Under the pieces are notes generated by a model, which worked only from the letters and a program-made list of their open reading frames with translations, ran no database searches and was not told the origin of the DNA. Of a stretch of 64,000 nt of DNA, positions 36,251 to 47,717 are shown one piece after another. The stretch is from Sipunculus nudus. Its lineage: Eukaryota; Annelida; Sipuncula; Golfingiida; Sipunculidae. The DNA is taken from NCBI GenBank assembly GCA_026874595.1, contig CM049317.1, positions 40,260,401 through 40,324,400 of the forward strand, given 5' to 3'. The first letter of the stretch is position 1, and each line of letters opens with the position of its first letter. The translations under genes and the position numbers were made by a program.

Positions 36251-38760
36251 ACAAGGGACCCATGGGTCACGGCGCTCAGCTGTTATATATGATAAAAAAT
36301 ATGATTTTGAAATGAGGCACATGCTGGTTTTGTGTGGTAATAAATAAAAGTTGCATTATGAGTTGTTGGTGTTTAGCTTATGTATGATTTTGATAGTTTC
36401 TTTGGAGACAGGGAAGAGATTGATTTCATTTATTTTATTAACAAATGGAGTGCTATTGTCATATAGATTTTGACTTGGCCATATTACTGATAAGCAGCAC
36501 ATATAAGATAAGAGTTTAACTATTTATTAAAATTTAAAAACAAATATTGTGCCAAATATAATTTTTATTAAAAATAATAAGAGAATTTTATGATTTTTTT
36601 AAAGGTAAATATAACTGAAATGATTGTTAAAATAATATTACAGAATATATTCATGAATGCATTCATGAATACATTTTGAAAGTATTTGCACTGGTATTCA
36701 AATACTTTCATTTTTACCTGAATTCCCATTCTTATGCAAGAAATTTTATAATGGAGTACATATTCATATTCATATTCAAATACATTTGCAAAGTATTAGT
36801 ACCATGTCTGGTATTTATTCAGTTTTAGCCAAACAATGATGTTGAGAATCCAAAATATAAACAAAGGACCCATGGGTCACGGCGCCCAGCTTAAGTTTCA
36901 AATTTTTGCAATTGCAAAATATTAAAAATATTCTATTGTAATGTTTTTCATTTATATAAGCATATGAGAAGCTATAAGAGGAAAGGGGCCCTCCTACTTG
37001 GTTATAGTAAAGTTCTAAATATATGATTGCAAACTAAAACTCTGACAAGACTGTCATGAAGAAAAACAGTAAAAGTTTTGAGATACTATGATACATATGA
37101 AAAATTTACAGATGGACAGGCAAGTGGGCAGAATGGACTAATACCTTTATTTCACTTTCAAGGGAATAATGCATTTAAGTTTATATATAAGCCTATTTTT
37201 TGTCATATCCACTTTTTCCATTAAAAGTTTATTTCTGATTCATTTTTTTTATTTACAAGTTTTATAAATTTGTAATAAAAAAACTGAAAATATAAGTTAA
37301 AATATTAGAATTCTAAGTTGCAATCATTATATATCCAGAGTGTAGCTCATATTGGGTCATATTATGCATACATATATATTTTATTATTTTAAATCAAATG
37401 TTTAAACTGAATTTAAAAGAAAATAATGCCACAACATGGCATCTACAAGATTATTCCTTGAATCCCTATGAAAAAGTTTTGCCATTGGAGTTTTCAGTAC
37501 ATGCTTAATTTTATTCACCGAAATAAAATAAAAGATTCAGTAAATTTGACAAAATAAAAACATCTTTTCAAATAAAGTATACACACAGTTGGTTGAATGA
37601 GGGTTAAAACAATATCATTATGCTAATTACAATCTCAGCTATAATTTATTACTGGAATTAATAGCCAATTTCACACCTGGTGAAGTTTTACTCTTCTGAA
37701 GTAAAGCATTAATTATCTGATGAACATCCACACTTTCATAGCAATACATCACTTTGTGGACACAATTAAATGTGCACTTTAATCATTGTAACCCTGGTGG
37801 TACAATACAAAATTTAAAATGCAGCATAGCCAAGAATAAAAAAAAAATACAGAAAATTATAACATTCATCTAGTTTATGCACCAGCTGGGAGGGGGGGGG
37901 CAGTGCAGGGCAGAGGGGAAGCCTGCTAGTAGTGGCCAAGCTGAGCAAAGGCAAGCTGCCTGGGGTGGGTTACATAATGCCAGTGAAGGCTGTACTACTA
38001 GGTGGGCTAGATGTAAACAACACTTGACATGGTGTATGAAAACCTGAATAAAAGCTACTCTTTTCAATCAATTCCTTTGAAATTTCAGATTTTAAAAGAT
38101 TACATCCTTTTGTATATATGCTGTGAAAATTAAATCAACAGTGCTCACAGGGAAAAAACGTGCCATTGCTCAGGTTGGACAAAATTTTAAGGTATTGATT
38201 TTTTATTTATGCTAATAACTTGAAAAATTTGCAAAAATTCGGATCTAATTTTGGGTAAACAAATGAATCTTGATTAAATAAAGTTATGTTCCTGAAAAAA
38301 AAGTCTCCAGCTTCAGCAATTCTCATGTTAAGTGAGCAAATATATTTCCTGATTTTTAAAAAATTGCATTATATTTGGGCCCATAACTTCAGAATAATAC
38401 CCAATACTGACCTAATTTTTGGTATGTGCACAGAAAATGTATGGAAGAATATGAAGAGAAATAAATATGATCAAAAACAGATCAGTGGTTTTGATATTAG
38501 GCAGCCTTGAAGTGTAACAATGGCTTTTTTATGGAAAACGGAGGTTTTTCCTTAATATCTCGAAGGAACAAAGTCCTAATGACCCAATTTTCGGTATGGA
38601 AGGAGATTTTGGAAACATCTCATGGTATGCAGAATTTTGGATTCGTAGGTCCAACGGTTTTAAAACGTGCCCTGTTAACGGACGGACGGCCGGACGGACG
38701 GACGACGGACAAAGGACCACGACTATAGCTCAGATGACTTATAGTCAGCTGAGCTAAAAA
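36251..38760 (+). repeat. interspersed repeat R1 inserted between protease and integrase, unit 1
   Basis: The 5' end is GGGACCCATGGGTCACGGCG (the palindrome GACCCATGGGTC at 36,257). The 3' end is a GGAC microsatellite, then CGACTATAGCTCAGATGACT and TCAGCTGAGCTAAAAA. TAGCTCAG and CTGAGCTA can form an 8-bp stem around a 15-nt loop. A second 5' motif at 36,861 suggests one R1 nested in or fused to another. AAAAACA on both sides could be a target duplication. It splits the pol region and carries no credible frame. Confidence 0.75.
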
Positions 38761-38967
38761 CACATGAGGATAATGGTCCAGATAATAACACTCTGGGAGT
38801 CACTAGTGACATGTCTAATGACTCGCCCGTACAGGATGCAGCATTCTCAAAGTCAGAAATTATCGTAGAACAGCATAAGGACCCTGATATTTCATGTTTG
38901 TTTCCCAGGGCATTTTTCTAAAGATGAGCTGTCACAGAACCAAGTTTGTTTCTATGTCAAAAATGGA

Positions 38968-39468
38968 GTGCTTATGCGTAAATGGCGACCACCTGATGTA
39001 TGCGCTGATGATGAGTGGGCCATCAAACATCAAATAGTGATGCCCAAAAGCTTTCACAGTGAAGTTCTAAGCATGGCACATGAGGCTCCTTTGTCTGGCC
39101 ATTTAGGTATAAATAAAACTTGTCAGAAAGTTAGTACACACTATTGGCCTAACCTCAGGAAAGATGTTGTACAATATTATAAATCATGCCAATCATGTCA
39201 GATGGTAGGCAAGCCCAATCAGAATCCTCCTAAGGCCCCACTTAGACCTATTCCTGCTTTCGAGGAACCATTCAGTAGGATTATTGTTGATTGTGTTGGA
39301 CCACTGCCCAAAACAAAAACTGGACATGAATACTTGCTGACAATCATGTGCACATCTGCCTGGTTCCCTGAGGCAATACCATTGCGCAAAATTAATGCCA
39401 AAAGTGTTGTCAAAGCTCTGACCAAGTTTTTATACAACTTCTGGATTACCAAACTCCGTCCAGTCTGA
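38968..39468 (+). CDS. integrase, zinc-binding and core part, unit 1
   Basis: A 166-codon segment. The HHCC zinc-binding module is H38, H45, C74, C77 (CQSCQMVGKPNQ). The core begins IIVDCVGPLPKTKTGHEYLL, whose D108 is the first catalytic Asp. A frameshift near 39,450 ends this frame. The second Asp (SDQGSNF, GAC at 39,466) and the catalytic Glu (ALERFHQ, GAG at 39,575) follow in other frames about 35 codons apart, so the D,D-35-E core is present but broken. The close likeness to Gmr1-type integrase, and its place before RT, define the clade. Confidence 0.8.
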   Translation: MLMRKWRPPDVCADDEWAIKHQIVMPKSFHSEVLSMAHEAPLSGHLGINKTCQKVSTHYWPNLRKDVVQYYKSCQSCQMVGKPNQNPPKAPLRPIPAFEEPFSRIIVDCVGPLPKTKTGHEYLLTIMCTSAWFPEAIPLRKINAKSVVKALTKFLYNFWITKLRPV

Positions 39469-39986
39469 CCAAGGGTCTAATTTTATGTCTGGCTTATTCC
39501 AACAAGTTATGCTTGAGCTAGGTATAAAACAGTACAGCTCTTCGCCATACCATCCTGAAAGTCAGGGCGCCCTCGAGCGTTTTCACCAGACATTAAAAAA
39601 ACATGATCAGAACTTATTGCTATGACACACAGAAAGACTGGGATGATGGAATCCACCTATAGTTGTTTGCTGTAAGAGAAAACTTTCAAGAGTCCTTGGG
39701 TTTTAGTCCCTTTGAAATAGTTTTTGGACACTCCTTTCGCGGACCATTGAAACTGCTTTAAGAAAAACTCTTGTGTGAAAATCCTGATTCTCTTAGTTTA
39801 CTGCAGTATGTCACAGACTTTCGCACTAAACTACACAATGCTTGTGAGATTGCAAAGTCAAATCTAAGATCTGCACAAAGTGGAATGAAAACAAATTATG
39901 ACAAACACACTGTAAGTAGGACGTTTGTGCCTGGTGAAAAGGTCCTTGCCTTACTTCCCATCCCTGGCAGACCTCTGCAAGCTTGA
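39469..39986 (+). pseudogene. integrase C-terminal part, unit 1, broken
   Basis: The rest of the core is spread over frames with several stops. A 71-codon frame at 39,771-39,986 (NYDKHTVSRTFVPGEKVLAL) is the typical C-terminal stretch, and the codons just after its TGA give the GPY motif (39,993-40,001). About 290 bp of decayed linker then leads to the RT frame. Confidence 0.75.
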
Positions 39987-40291
39987 TATTTTGGTCCTTA
40001 CATTGTTGACAAGAAAGTCAGTGATTTAAATTACATACTGTTGACACCAGATAGACGTTAGAAGAAACAACTGTGCCATATTAACATGTTGAAATCATAT
40101 TATGACAGAAATAGCACATCAGATGTTGTACATAATGTTACTGCTGTAAATTGTGTACAACTGACCCTGACCCAGTTAAAGTAGATACTGATTGTAAGTG
40201 TGATGTAGACATTCAGTGTGGTGTACAGTACCATTAAAAAACTTAGACGTGCTTAAAAACCTGGATGCCAAACTGTCACACCTAACCACAC

Positions 40292-41401
40292 ATGAACAAC
40301 AAGAAGCTGCTGCGGAATTATGAACATTTGTTTAGTGACATTCCAACGCGAACTGACATGTTGTGCCATGACGTCGATGTTTGCGAGGCAAGCGCAATCA
40401 AGCAACATCCATATAGACTGAATCCAGAAAAGCAAAAGTATTCACAGTATGAGATTCAATATTTGCTGGATAATGATTTTATTGAACCTAGTAACAGTAA
40501 CTGGAGTTCACCATTTACTCTTGTGCCAAAACCTGATGGAAATTACCGTATGTGCACAGATTATCGAAAACTGAACTCTGTCACCAAGACTGACACGTTC
40601 CCGGTTCCGAGGATCGATGATTGTGTTGATAGAGTCGGTAGCTACAGATATGTCTCCAAGTTTGACTTGCTAGAAGGATTCTGGCAAGTTCCGCTGACAG
40701 AACGAGCGAAGGAAGTGTCCGCATTTGTGACGCCGCAAGGACTGTACCAGTATAAAGTTGTGCCGTTTTGCATGAAGAACTCGCCAGCCACGTTCCAGCG
40801 CCTCATCCGTATGGTTGTCAAGGACATTCAGGGTTGTGACGCATATATTGATGACCTTATCGTGTACAGCGACACCTGGGAGAAACATCTGCAAATTCTT
40901 CGCGACCTCTTCGAAAGACTCAGTGAAGCACGTCTGACCGTCAACTTAGTGAAATCTGAGTTTTGTCATGCACAAGTAACATTTTTGGGTCATATTGTAG
41001 GGCAGGGTCAGGTAAAACCTGTTGATGCTAAGATAAGTGCTATTTCTGCATTTCCTAGACCAGAAAACAAAAAGCAAATAATGTGTTTTCTTGCTATGGT
41101 TGGGTACTACAGGAAGTTTTGTCCAAATTTTGCTGCTGTAGCTGAACCTTTGACTAATTTGTTAAAGAAGAAACAAAAGTTTGTATGGAATGTTCAGTGT
41201 GAAAATGCATTTCAGAATTTGAAAGCCATTCTGCAAAGTTCACCAGTTTTAGCAGCTCCAGACTTTTCTGTACCTTTTAAGTTAGCAGTGGATGCTAGTG
41301 ATGCTGCTGCTGGTGCTGTGTTGTTACAAGAATGCAATGATGGCATAGATCATCCAATTTGTTATTTCTCAAGCAAGTTTTATGCAAACCAGAAAAACTA
41401 A
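40292..41401 (+). CDS. reverse transcriptase with start of RNase H, unit 1
   Basis: A 369-codon frame. RT motifs in order: WSSPFTLVPKPDG (71-83), YRMCTDYRKLN (85-95), motif A KFDLLEGFWQVPL with catalytic D125, NSPATFQRL (163-171) and motif C YIDDLIVYS with D187/D188. The connection domain spans about 200-325. RNase H starts at FKLAVDASDAAAGAVL with D334. The stop TAA (41,399-41,401) falls inside RNase H. Homology continues in frame to about 41,540 (IEKECLALILALQHVE, DHNPLTFMKKLL) and then meets the LTR, so RNase H is both interrupted and truncated. Catalytic RT residues are intact. Confidence 0.9.
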   Translation: MNNKKLLRNYEHLFSDIPTRTDMLCHDVDVCEASAIKQHPYRLNPEKQKYSQYEIQYLLDNDFIEPSNSNWSSPFTLVPKPDGNYRMCTDYRKLNSVTKTDTFPVPRIDDCVDRVGSYRYVSKFDLLEGFWQVPLTERAKEVSAFVTPQGLYQYKVVPFCMKNSPATFQRLIRMVVKDIQGCDAYIDDLIVYSDTWEKHLQILRDLFERLSEARLTVNLVKSEFCHAQVTFLGHIVGQGQVKPVDAKISAISAFPRPENKKQIMCFLAMVGYYRKFCPNFAAVAEPLTNLLKKKQKFVWNVQCENAFQNLKAILQSSPVLAAPDFSVPFKLAVDASDAAAGAVLLQECNDGIDHPICYFSSKFYANQKN

Positions 41402-41559
41402 TCCACTATTGAAAAAGAATGTTTGGCTTTGATTTTGGCGTTGCAACATGTTGAAGTTTATGTTACTTCATCAGTCAGGCCTATCATTGTCTTCAGTGAT
41501 CACAATCCCCTCACGTTCATGAAAAAGTTGCTCTATTATTAGACGGGCGTAACTCGTGT

Positions 41560-43855
41560 TGTTGTTGCATTTTATGTTTGATCCGTACTAGTTGAACTCT
41601 CGTTGTCATGTGGGCCTTGAGCTTTAACGCTTGGTCGTGGGTCACGTGATCAGCCTGGTATGTGTAGAGACACACGGCTATGTCTTTCTAGAGAATTGCT
41701 GAAACGTGTGATGGGCAAGAACTTATAGACTGTTCGAGAAGTAGAAAATTCCCGGCTCGAAGTGTGAAGGTATATAAAGGGCTGTTTTTTAGAACCAATG
41801 GGCAGACAGCAGAGCAGATACCAGCGGACGCAGAAGCGTGTGTCAGATTATAAGACCTTATCGGACGAATGCGGCAATTATACATTTCAAGAACTTTCTC
41901 CTGGATTTTATACATTTGGACTTCAGTTTACTTTGTGTTGTTGCAAGAACTTTCCACTAGACTGTCATTCTCCGAGAGCTTACATTCAAAGGACTAGTCT
42001 TGGTGACACTGTTGGTATCCAGGTATTGTACCATTATCTTTCTGTGTGATTGTATTGACTTGATGCTATAACGCTATGTTACTGTATAATTGTATTGATT
42101 TAGTGTATTGTATTGTTAGGGTTGTTTTAGGAATAAATTATAGTTATTTGTTAACAAAAATCCACTGACTTCTTTATTTATTCCCCTAGACATTTAGTAC
42201 TTCAGCCAGACCCCAAAATTTTGATCATCGGTACCATTTTGGTGACAAATTTTCACCATGTGTGCTTGATAGGTATACATGTGTAGGTAATAAAAATGCC
42301 TGATAGCAGTATGAAAGTGGTAGCTTTCAGTGAAAAAATGGATGTTTTATGTCGGATGACGTATATTTTTTTTTTCATTTTAAGTACACCGACTTCAGAG
42401 TGTTTATAAGCCCCATACTACTAAATATGCAAACAGTATCCAGTCAAATTGGTCTCAAATGAAAGCTTACACTTTACGTTTCAGTGTGACATGCTATTTA
42501 TGACCACTGGGTGTATACTGCTTAAGTAATACATTTTTATAGTTACACTCACCCCTAAGAAAAACGACAAAGGAGTGGTTATATAAATTTACTTCATACA
42601 ACTTTATATGCCAAACTTATATCCAGCAAAATAATCTTTTCAATGATGTATCATTTATGATCAATAGGTGTTTACCTACAGTTATATACTTTCTTATGCC
42701 CTCACAGGGGCAGATCCAGGATTTAAAATGGAGGGGTCCACGCCAGGACTGATGGCAAACCTGTAAAACAGGTCCCCATATCCGGAAAAGGGATGCATGG
42801 GGGGGGGGGGGGGGGGGGCTAGGACACAGAACTTAGTCTAATACCCTTAAAAAAAGTTGTTGCGACTGGAAAGGGGGGTTACCTCCTGGAGCCCAGAATT
42901 GCAAATACGGCGGCCTAGGTTGTACGATATCATAAGTGACTTAAGAACCAATATAACAGAAACATACAAATAAAAATATACTGCTTTAAATGACTTGTCG
43001 CCCTTTTCTTTTTTTCAACCGGAGACATGCAAAAAACATATTTAAACAACTAGCCGAGTACCCATGCCTGCATATATTCTATTAATCGGCCCCTGATAGC
43101 AACCACGTGGAATAATTAGGAGGGTTTACCAATCATGATTCGAAAAGTGCGTGGGTATGCGACACAGAAAAACTCAAAAACATCGACCAGGCACTGTTTC
43201 TGCGGACAGTTGGTGGCAATGGGACATGTATCGGCTAACTGGAGAACGGAATAACACGTTTCTGTGACCACGCCCAAATCTACAAATTGTAATTTGGTGC
43301 TAGACATGTTTTTTTTTTCATAACTTCATAAATCCAAACTGGTCACGGTTGGTCTTATAAGAAATACACCTTGTGTTTTTTTAATAAATTAGCTAAAATT
43401 ATACAAATAACTATGATTCAGGGTGAGGAAAAGTAATCATACCTTAACAATTTGGAAAGCTATATACATGAATGACACAACAGATGAAAGCTACAAATGT
43501 CTAATATCAACTTACATCAAACTTGTTTTAAAACAGGCATTATGTAAGTTGTTATAACTAAATAACAGTGTGTCTCGAAAAATTGCAATTTCGGTGCAAG
43601 TTCATTTCAAAACAGGCTGATATTATACAGAAAGCTACCACTTCAATACTGCTATCAGGCATTTTTATTATCTACACACATACACCTTTCAAAAAAAATT
43701 GATAGCAATTGTCACCTGTTTGGTACCGGTGAACCCTCTGGCTGATGTACTAATTTCCCGCTGCCTAGTGTTACAGAATCTGATTTATTTTATCTCCATT
43801 ACAAAATTTGTGTTCATCACACATACGTGATCTGTTTATATTAGGTTCCGTAACA
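41560..43855 (+). repeat. LTR 2, recombinant of LTR3-type left end and LTR1-type right end
   Basis: At 41,610 LTR2 has G, like LTR3 (53,076), where LTR1 has T (30,145). Its upstream flank equals that of LTR3. At about 41,760 it has GCTCGAAGTG like LTR1, where LTR3 has GCTCGAGGTG, and from there on it follows LTR1 including the nested insertion. TATATAAAG lies at 41,771-41,779. Confidence 0.85.
42195..43752. mobile_element. 1.56-kb TIR DNA element inside LTR2
   Basis: The same insertion, junction and ATT duplication (42,192-42,194 and 43,753-43,755) as in LTR1. It differs by two extra G in the G run and one substitution near 43,574. It arrived by duplication of the host LTR, not by a second insertion. 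The 63-codon minus-strand frame is at 43,116-43,307. Confidence 0.85.
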
Positions 43856-43861
43856 AAAAAT

Positions 43862-43880
43862 TGGGGGCTCTCGTCGGGAT
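43862..43880 (+). promoter_or_regulatory. primer binding site, unit 2
   Basis: TGGGGGCTCTCGTCGGGAT follows the end of LTR2 with the same six-base spacing as in unit 1. Confidence 0.55.
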
Positions 43881-44023
43881 GCTTTATAGTTTTCAAATTT
43901 ATTAGGCCTTGACCTGGACACATTGTTTTATCATACATTGTTTACAAGATTACATATTGTTTACAGTACATTGTTTACAGGATTTATCACAGTGTTTTTT
44001 TGTTATTGTTTTAACATCTTAAT

Positions 44024-44227
44024 ATGGCAGATTTCAAACCTGAGACAATTGTTGACGATCCGGACACTGATCAACTTGAACAGTTGTCAAAAGACCAGTT
44101 TTTGCGTTTGGGACAACACTTGGGGCTAAGTATGAAAAAAGCTTTGAGAAAGCCTGATATCATTGCTAAAATCATGCAAGATCTTATTAACAAAGGTTTA
44201 ATAGAAGAGACTGAAGTTGAAACATAA
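44024..44227 (+). pseudogene. Gag N-terminal segment, unit 2
   Basis: Identical in translation to the segment at 32,557, including the premature TAA. The shared stop shows the damage came before the duplication. Confidence 0.65.
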
Positions 44228-44294
44228 AAAAATGATAGCCTTGCTATGCAATTAGAATTTAAAAAGTTGGAAATGCAACATGAGCTAGCATTAA

Positions 44295-45902
44295 GGTAGC
44301 AGGACTGGTCAAAATCCTAAAAATTGGTGTTTTTTCAATAAAAGGTATACGTAATATTGAATACTGGGCGGATCTAATGCAGCTGAGCCCATTTTCGGTC
44401 GCCGGTTAAATTTTGTGGAAAAGGGTTATTTCTATTCAGTAAACACCAAGATATGTTGACAGAGTGTTTGTAAACGAACTCCAGCCTTTCCACAGGCCTG
44501 TCAATCACTCTGCCCCCAGCCCTCACCTGGGTCATTCAGCCAATCGCGAGGTGCAAGTGTTTAATTAATGCATGGGCCAAGTACCTCCGTACACGAGGTG
44601 GCAAGAACTGACGGTCGACGTTTGATAGCCCAATCTAATTAGCTGAGCATACAACTAATTAGTGTGCAAACAAATCCGTCTTGTGAATGATCTGATAGCG
44701 TCATTGGCCTTTCTATCTATTTTTCGGGTATGTCACGCCGAAACACAAATTTTCACTTGACATCATGTTATTTCTGCTATATCCTGAGCCTATCGACAGA
44801 TACGTAAAATTACTTTATAATAAGCTGCTTCATATCCCAACTGTAACGTCTATGATATACATACTGTCAACACCGCAACAAATAAATATTACGCCAATAC
44901 CAGACGAAACTATACGATGGGCCGACGACGCAAGTCCCGAATGTCAATTGATAAACTGCAGCAGTTGAATATTATCAAGAAGTCTCAGCGGGCCGAACCT
45001 ACTTCCGTGATCAAACTGATGGCCAGCGACGATGAATCGTCAGATGACGGCATCTCTACGTTTACGCATGAAGGAAAACCGGAGGCCGACACCTATCGAC
45101 TTTGGCAGTGTTCTCAACTAAACGCGCTATTGAAGCTACTGAAGTCCATGCACGTGGCGTTTGACAGGTCGCTGGTGTGACATGACAAACTTTTATCGTT
45201 TTAATACGTTTTAAAGCAAAATAGTCAATAAATCCATGTTATTATAGCATGGCTTGATAAGAACCACCGTCTTGACCGAATTCATTTGACTGTCAACATG
45301 TAGTTGTGGTTAGTTACGTGTGTAGGACGAATGACCTCTACGAATATAGTGTTTGGCCATTTTCTCGAAACATCATTTCACCTGAACACCTTATCTTTAG
45401 AGCGTTATTTCTCAGTAAGTACGTGTCCGAAACATACCATCTTTGATATATGTAATTGTTAATATGTCTTCTAAAAAGCGTTTTTTATTTTACGCCAATA
45501 CTAAATTTGAAGGATTTTATTAAGGTAAAAGTAAAAAATTAAATGATTTGTGAAGAATTCAAAATTATATACTCTGTAAAATCGTAATTTTAAACTAATC
45601 TCACTAAACAAAAAAAGTCTGGGGATTATTATCTAAATTCTCGATTTATTTAAGAAGATTTTCTGTATCTGCTTTAGTTGTGCTGGAATAAACAGTTTTT
45701 TTGTTAAATATTAAAATCAAATTAAATTCTTACAAATTCAAACCTGTCCCTCAGAAACAAAGTTTATTATCACCAAATTATAGAGAATTTTCTTAGCTTT
45801 CAGAAAATGTATACTTTAGGGGGTATTAAAGCATTAGATTGTTCAATGCATAGGAAAAACTGAAACAAAGTCAGGTCAGGCGGGGGGACCAGTCCTGCCA
45901 CC
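44295..45902. mobile_element. 1.6-kb TTAA-flanked DNA element, unit 2
   Basis: Duplicate of 32,828-34,435 with TTAA at 44,291-44,294 and 45,903-45,906. Confidence 0.85.
44917..45180 (+). CDS. unrecognised 87-residue frame, unit 2 copy
   Basis: Same translation as the frame at 33,450-33,713, with AATAAA about 47 bp after the stop. Function unknown. Confidence 0.35.
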   Translation: MGRRRKSRMSIDKLQQLNIIKKSQRAEPTSVIKLMASDDESSDDGISTFTHEGKPEADTYRLWQCSQLNALLKLLKSMHVAFDRSLV

Positions 45903-46386
45903 TTAAAAGAGAGGGAACAACATGAAAGGTTAGAAAGAGAAAGACTAGAAAAAGAAAAAAGAAATTGAGTTACAACGACTGGAGTTAGAAAGACTTAAAC
46001 TAGAACATAGTCTACGTGCTGCCCCAACTCACAGTTTTGATGTTACTAAACACATTAGACTTGTCCCACCATTTCAAGAAAAAGAAGTTGATAAATATTT
46101 CTTACACTTTAAGAAGGTAGCTGAAAATTTAAAATGGCTTAAGGAAAATTGGACTATGCTGTTACAAAGTGTATTGACTGGCAAGGCCAGAGACATTTAT
46201 ACAGAGCTTTCAGTAGAAGGTGCTGCTGACTATGACCTGGTAAAACGGTTAATCCTAAAAGGTTATGAGTTAGTTCCAGAGGCTTACCGCCAGAAATTCA
46301 GAAATTGGGAAAAGCGCAAAGAACAGACCTACGTAGAATTTTCTAAAACAAAAGAGCAGTTGTTTGATCGCTGGTGTAGTTCTTAA
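45903..46386 (+). pseudogene. Gag capsid segment (SCAN-related), unit 2
   Basis: Same capsid motifs and same frameshift as unit 1. The open ATG-initiated part is 46,156-46,386. Confidence 0.8.
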
Positions 46387-46530
46387 TATGTAATGAAAGA
46401 TTATGACAATTTGCGCCAGTTGATTTAGCTTGAAGAATTTAAGCGCTGCATTAACGCAGATGTTAAAAATGGTCCTGAAACACTTGACATTGCTGCTCGA
46501 TTAGCTGATGATTATTCATAAACACACAAA

Positions 46531-47664
46531 ATGTCCTTTACTAGCAAATCAAACCAGTCATTCACAAATAAGAATGTAAAACAGTATGGTCAAAAGAAGT
46601 TTACAGCGCAATCTCCCAGTACTAGTAATCCTGATAGTTCAGCAAAGCCCATAGCTACACCTCAGTCCACGTCAACTGTGTCTCAGTCCAACAAAGACCA
46701 GTCATTTTCAAAGAAAATCTGTAATTACTGCAAGAAGGAAGGTCATCTAATATCTGACTGCTGGAAACTTGGGAATAGACCAAATAGCAAACCTTCTGGT
46801 TTTGTTTCAAAATCTATGCATAGCATAGTACAAGAGCCAGGCTCTTTTCATGTAAATAAGGGTTACAACGCTTTTGTTGACTCAAATAAAGAGTTTGATG
46901 CTATGGAGGCCCAAGTGCCGTCTAAATCGAAAGAAGTATCCGTAGATTTTGGGGTAAAAACCTCAGTTGATTCCTGCGAGGAATTAAATAAGGCTAGATC
47001 CTTTCAAGACTCCTGCGAGGAGTGTTCTCTAAATGAGGCGAAGTCCTTTTATGACTCTTGCGAGAGTATTTCAAACGAGGCCAGGTCCTCTTATGACAAA
47101 CAAAAGTTTGTTTCTGCTGAGGAAAATTCCTCTGTTGACTCCCATGAGGAGTTCGGTAAGGATGTAGTTTCCTTAGATGACTCTAAAACAGAATTTATGA
47201 CTGACACCTTCCATGTCATTTCTTTGTTTGATGAGGTTAAGGCAGTAGATTCCTCTCTTGACTCTGAAATTGAGTTATTTGAGCCATTCATATATGATGG
47301 TTTTGTATCACTTTCGAGTGATTTTTCAGATTCTACCCCTATTAGAATTTTGAGGGACACTGGTTCAGGCCAGACTCTCATGTTAGCAAACACTTTGCCA
47401 TTTTCTAATAGGTCTTTTACTGGTGCACATGCACTTGTTAATGGTGTGTTTTCAGACAGGCACACTTCAGTTCCGCTTCACAGTATCAATTTAAAGTCAG
47501 ATTTGATTTCTGGGAATATTACTGTGGGAATAAGAACTACTTTACCCTTTAAGGGAATCCAGTTGCTACTAGGCAATGATTTTGCAGGTGATAAAGTACA
47601 GCCTGTACCAATAGTGACAGAAAAGCCGTCACTTGATCAGGACACTGATCCCGAAAGTCAGTAA
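46531..47664 (+). CDS. nucleocapsid zinc knuckle and aspartic protease, unit 2
   Basis: 377 codons with the same translation as 35,064-36,197: CCHC at residues 64-77 and DTGS at 276-279. The absence of any amino-acid change between the two copies points to a very recent duplication, or to an assembly duplication. Confidence 0.8.
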   Translation: MSFTSKSNQSFTNKNVKQYGQKKFTAQSPSTSNPDSSAKPIATPQSTSTVSQSNKDQSFSKKICNYCKKEGHLISDCWKLGNRPNSKPSGFVSKSMHSIVQEPGSFHVNKGYNAFVDSNKEFDAMEAQVPSKSKEVSVDFGVKTSVDSCEELNKARSFQDSCEECSLNEAKSFYDSCESISNEARSSYDKQKFVSAEENSSVDSHEEFGKDVVSLDDSKTEFMTDTFHVISLFDEVKAVDSSLDSEIELFEPFIYDGFVSLSSDFSDSTPIRILRDTGSGQTLMLANTLPFSNRSFTGAHALVNGVFSDRHTSVPLHSINLKSDLISGNITVGIRTTLPFKGIQLLLGNDFAGDKVQPVPIVTEKPSLDQDTDPESQ

Positions 47665-47717
47665 ATTCCTGGTTTGTATCCTTCATGTGCTGTAACTAGA
47701 TCTATAGCCAAGAAAAA

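Noticed and set aside
38968-41401. Integrase-before-RT order as an artefact of two nested elements
   Set aside because: The integrase C-terminal GPY region runs into RT through a short linker with no LTR or other insertion, and both parts resemble the same clade, so the order appears native.
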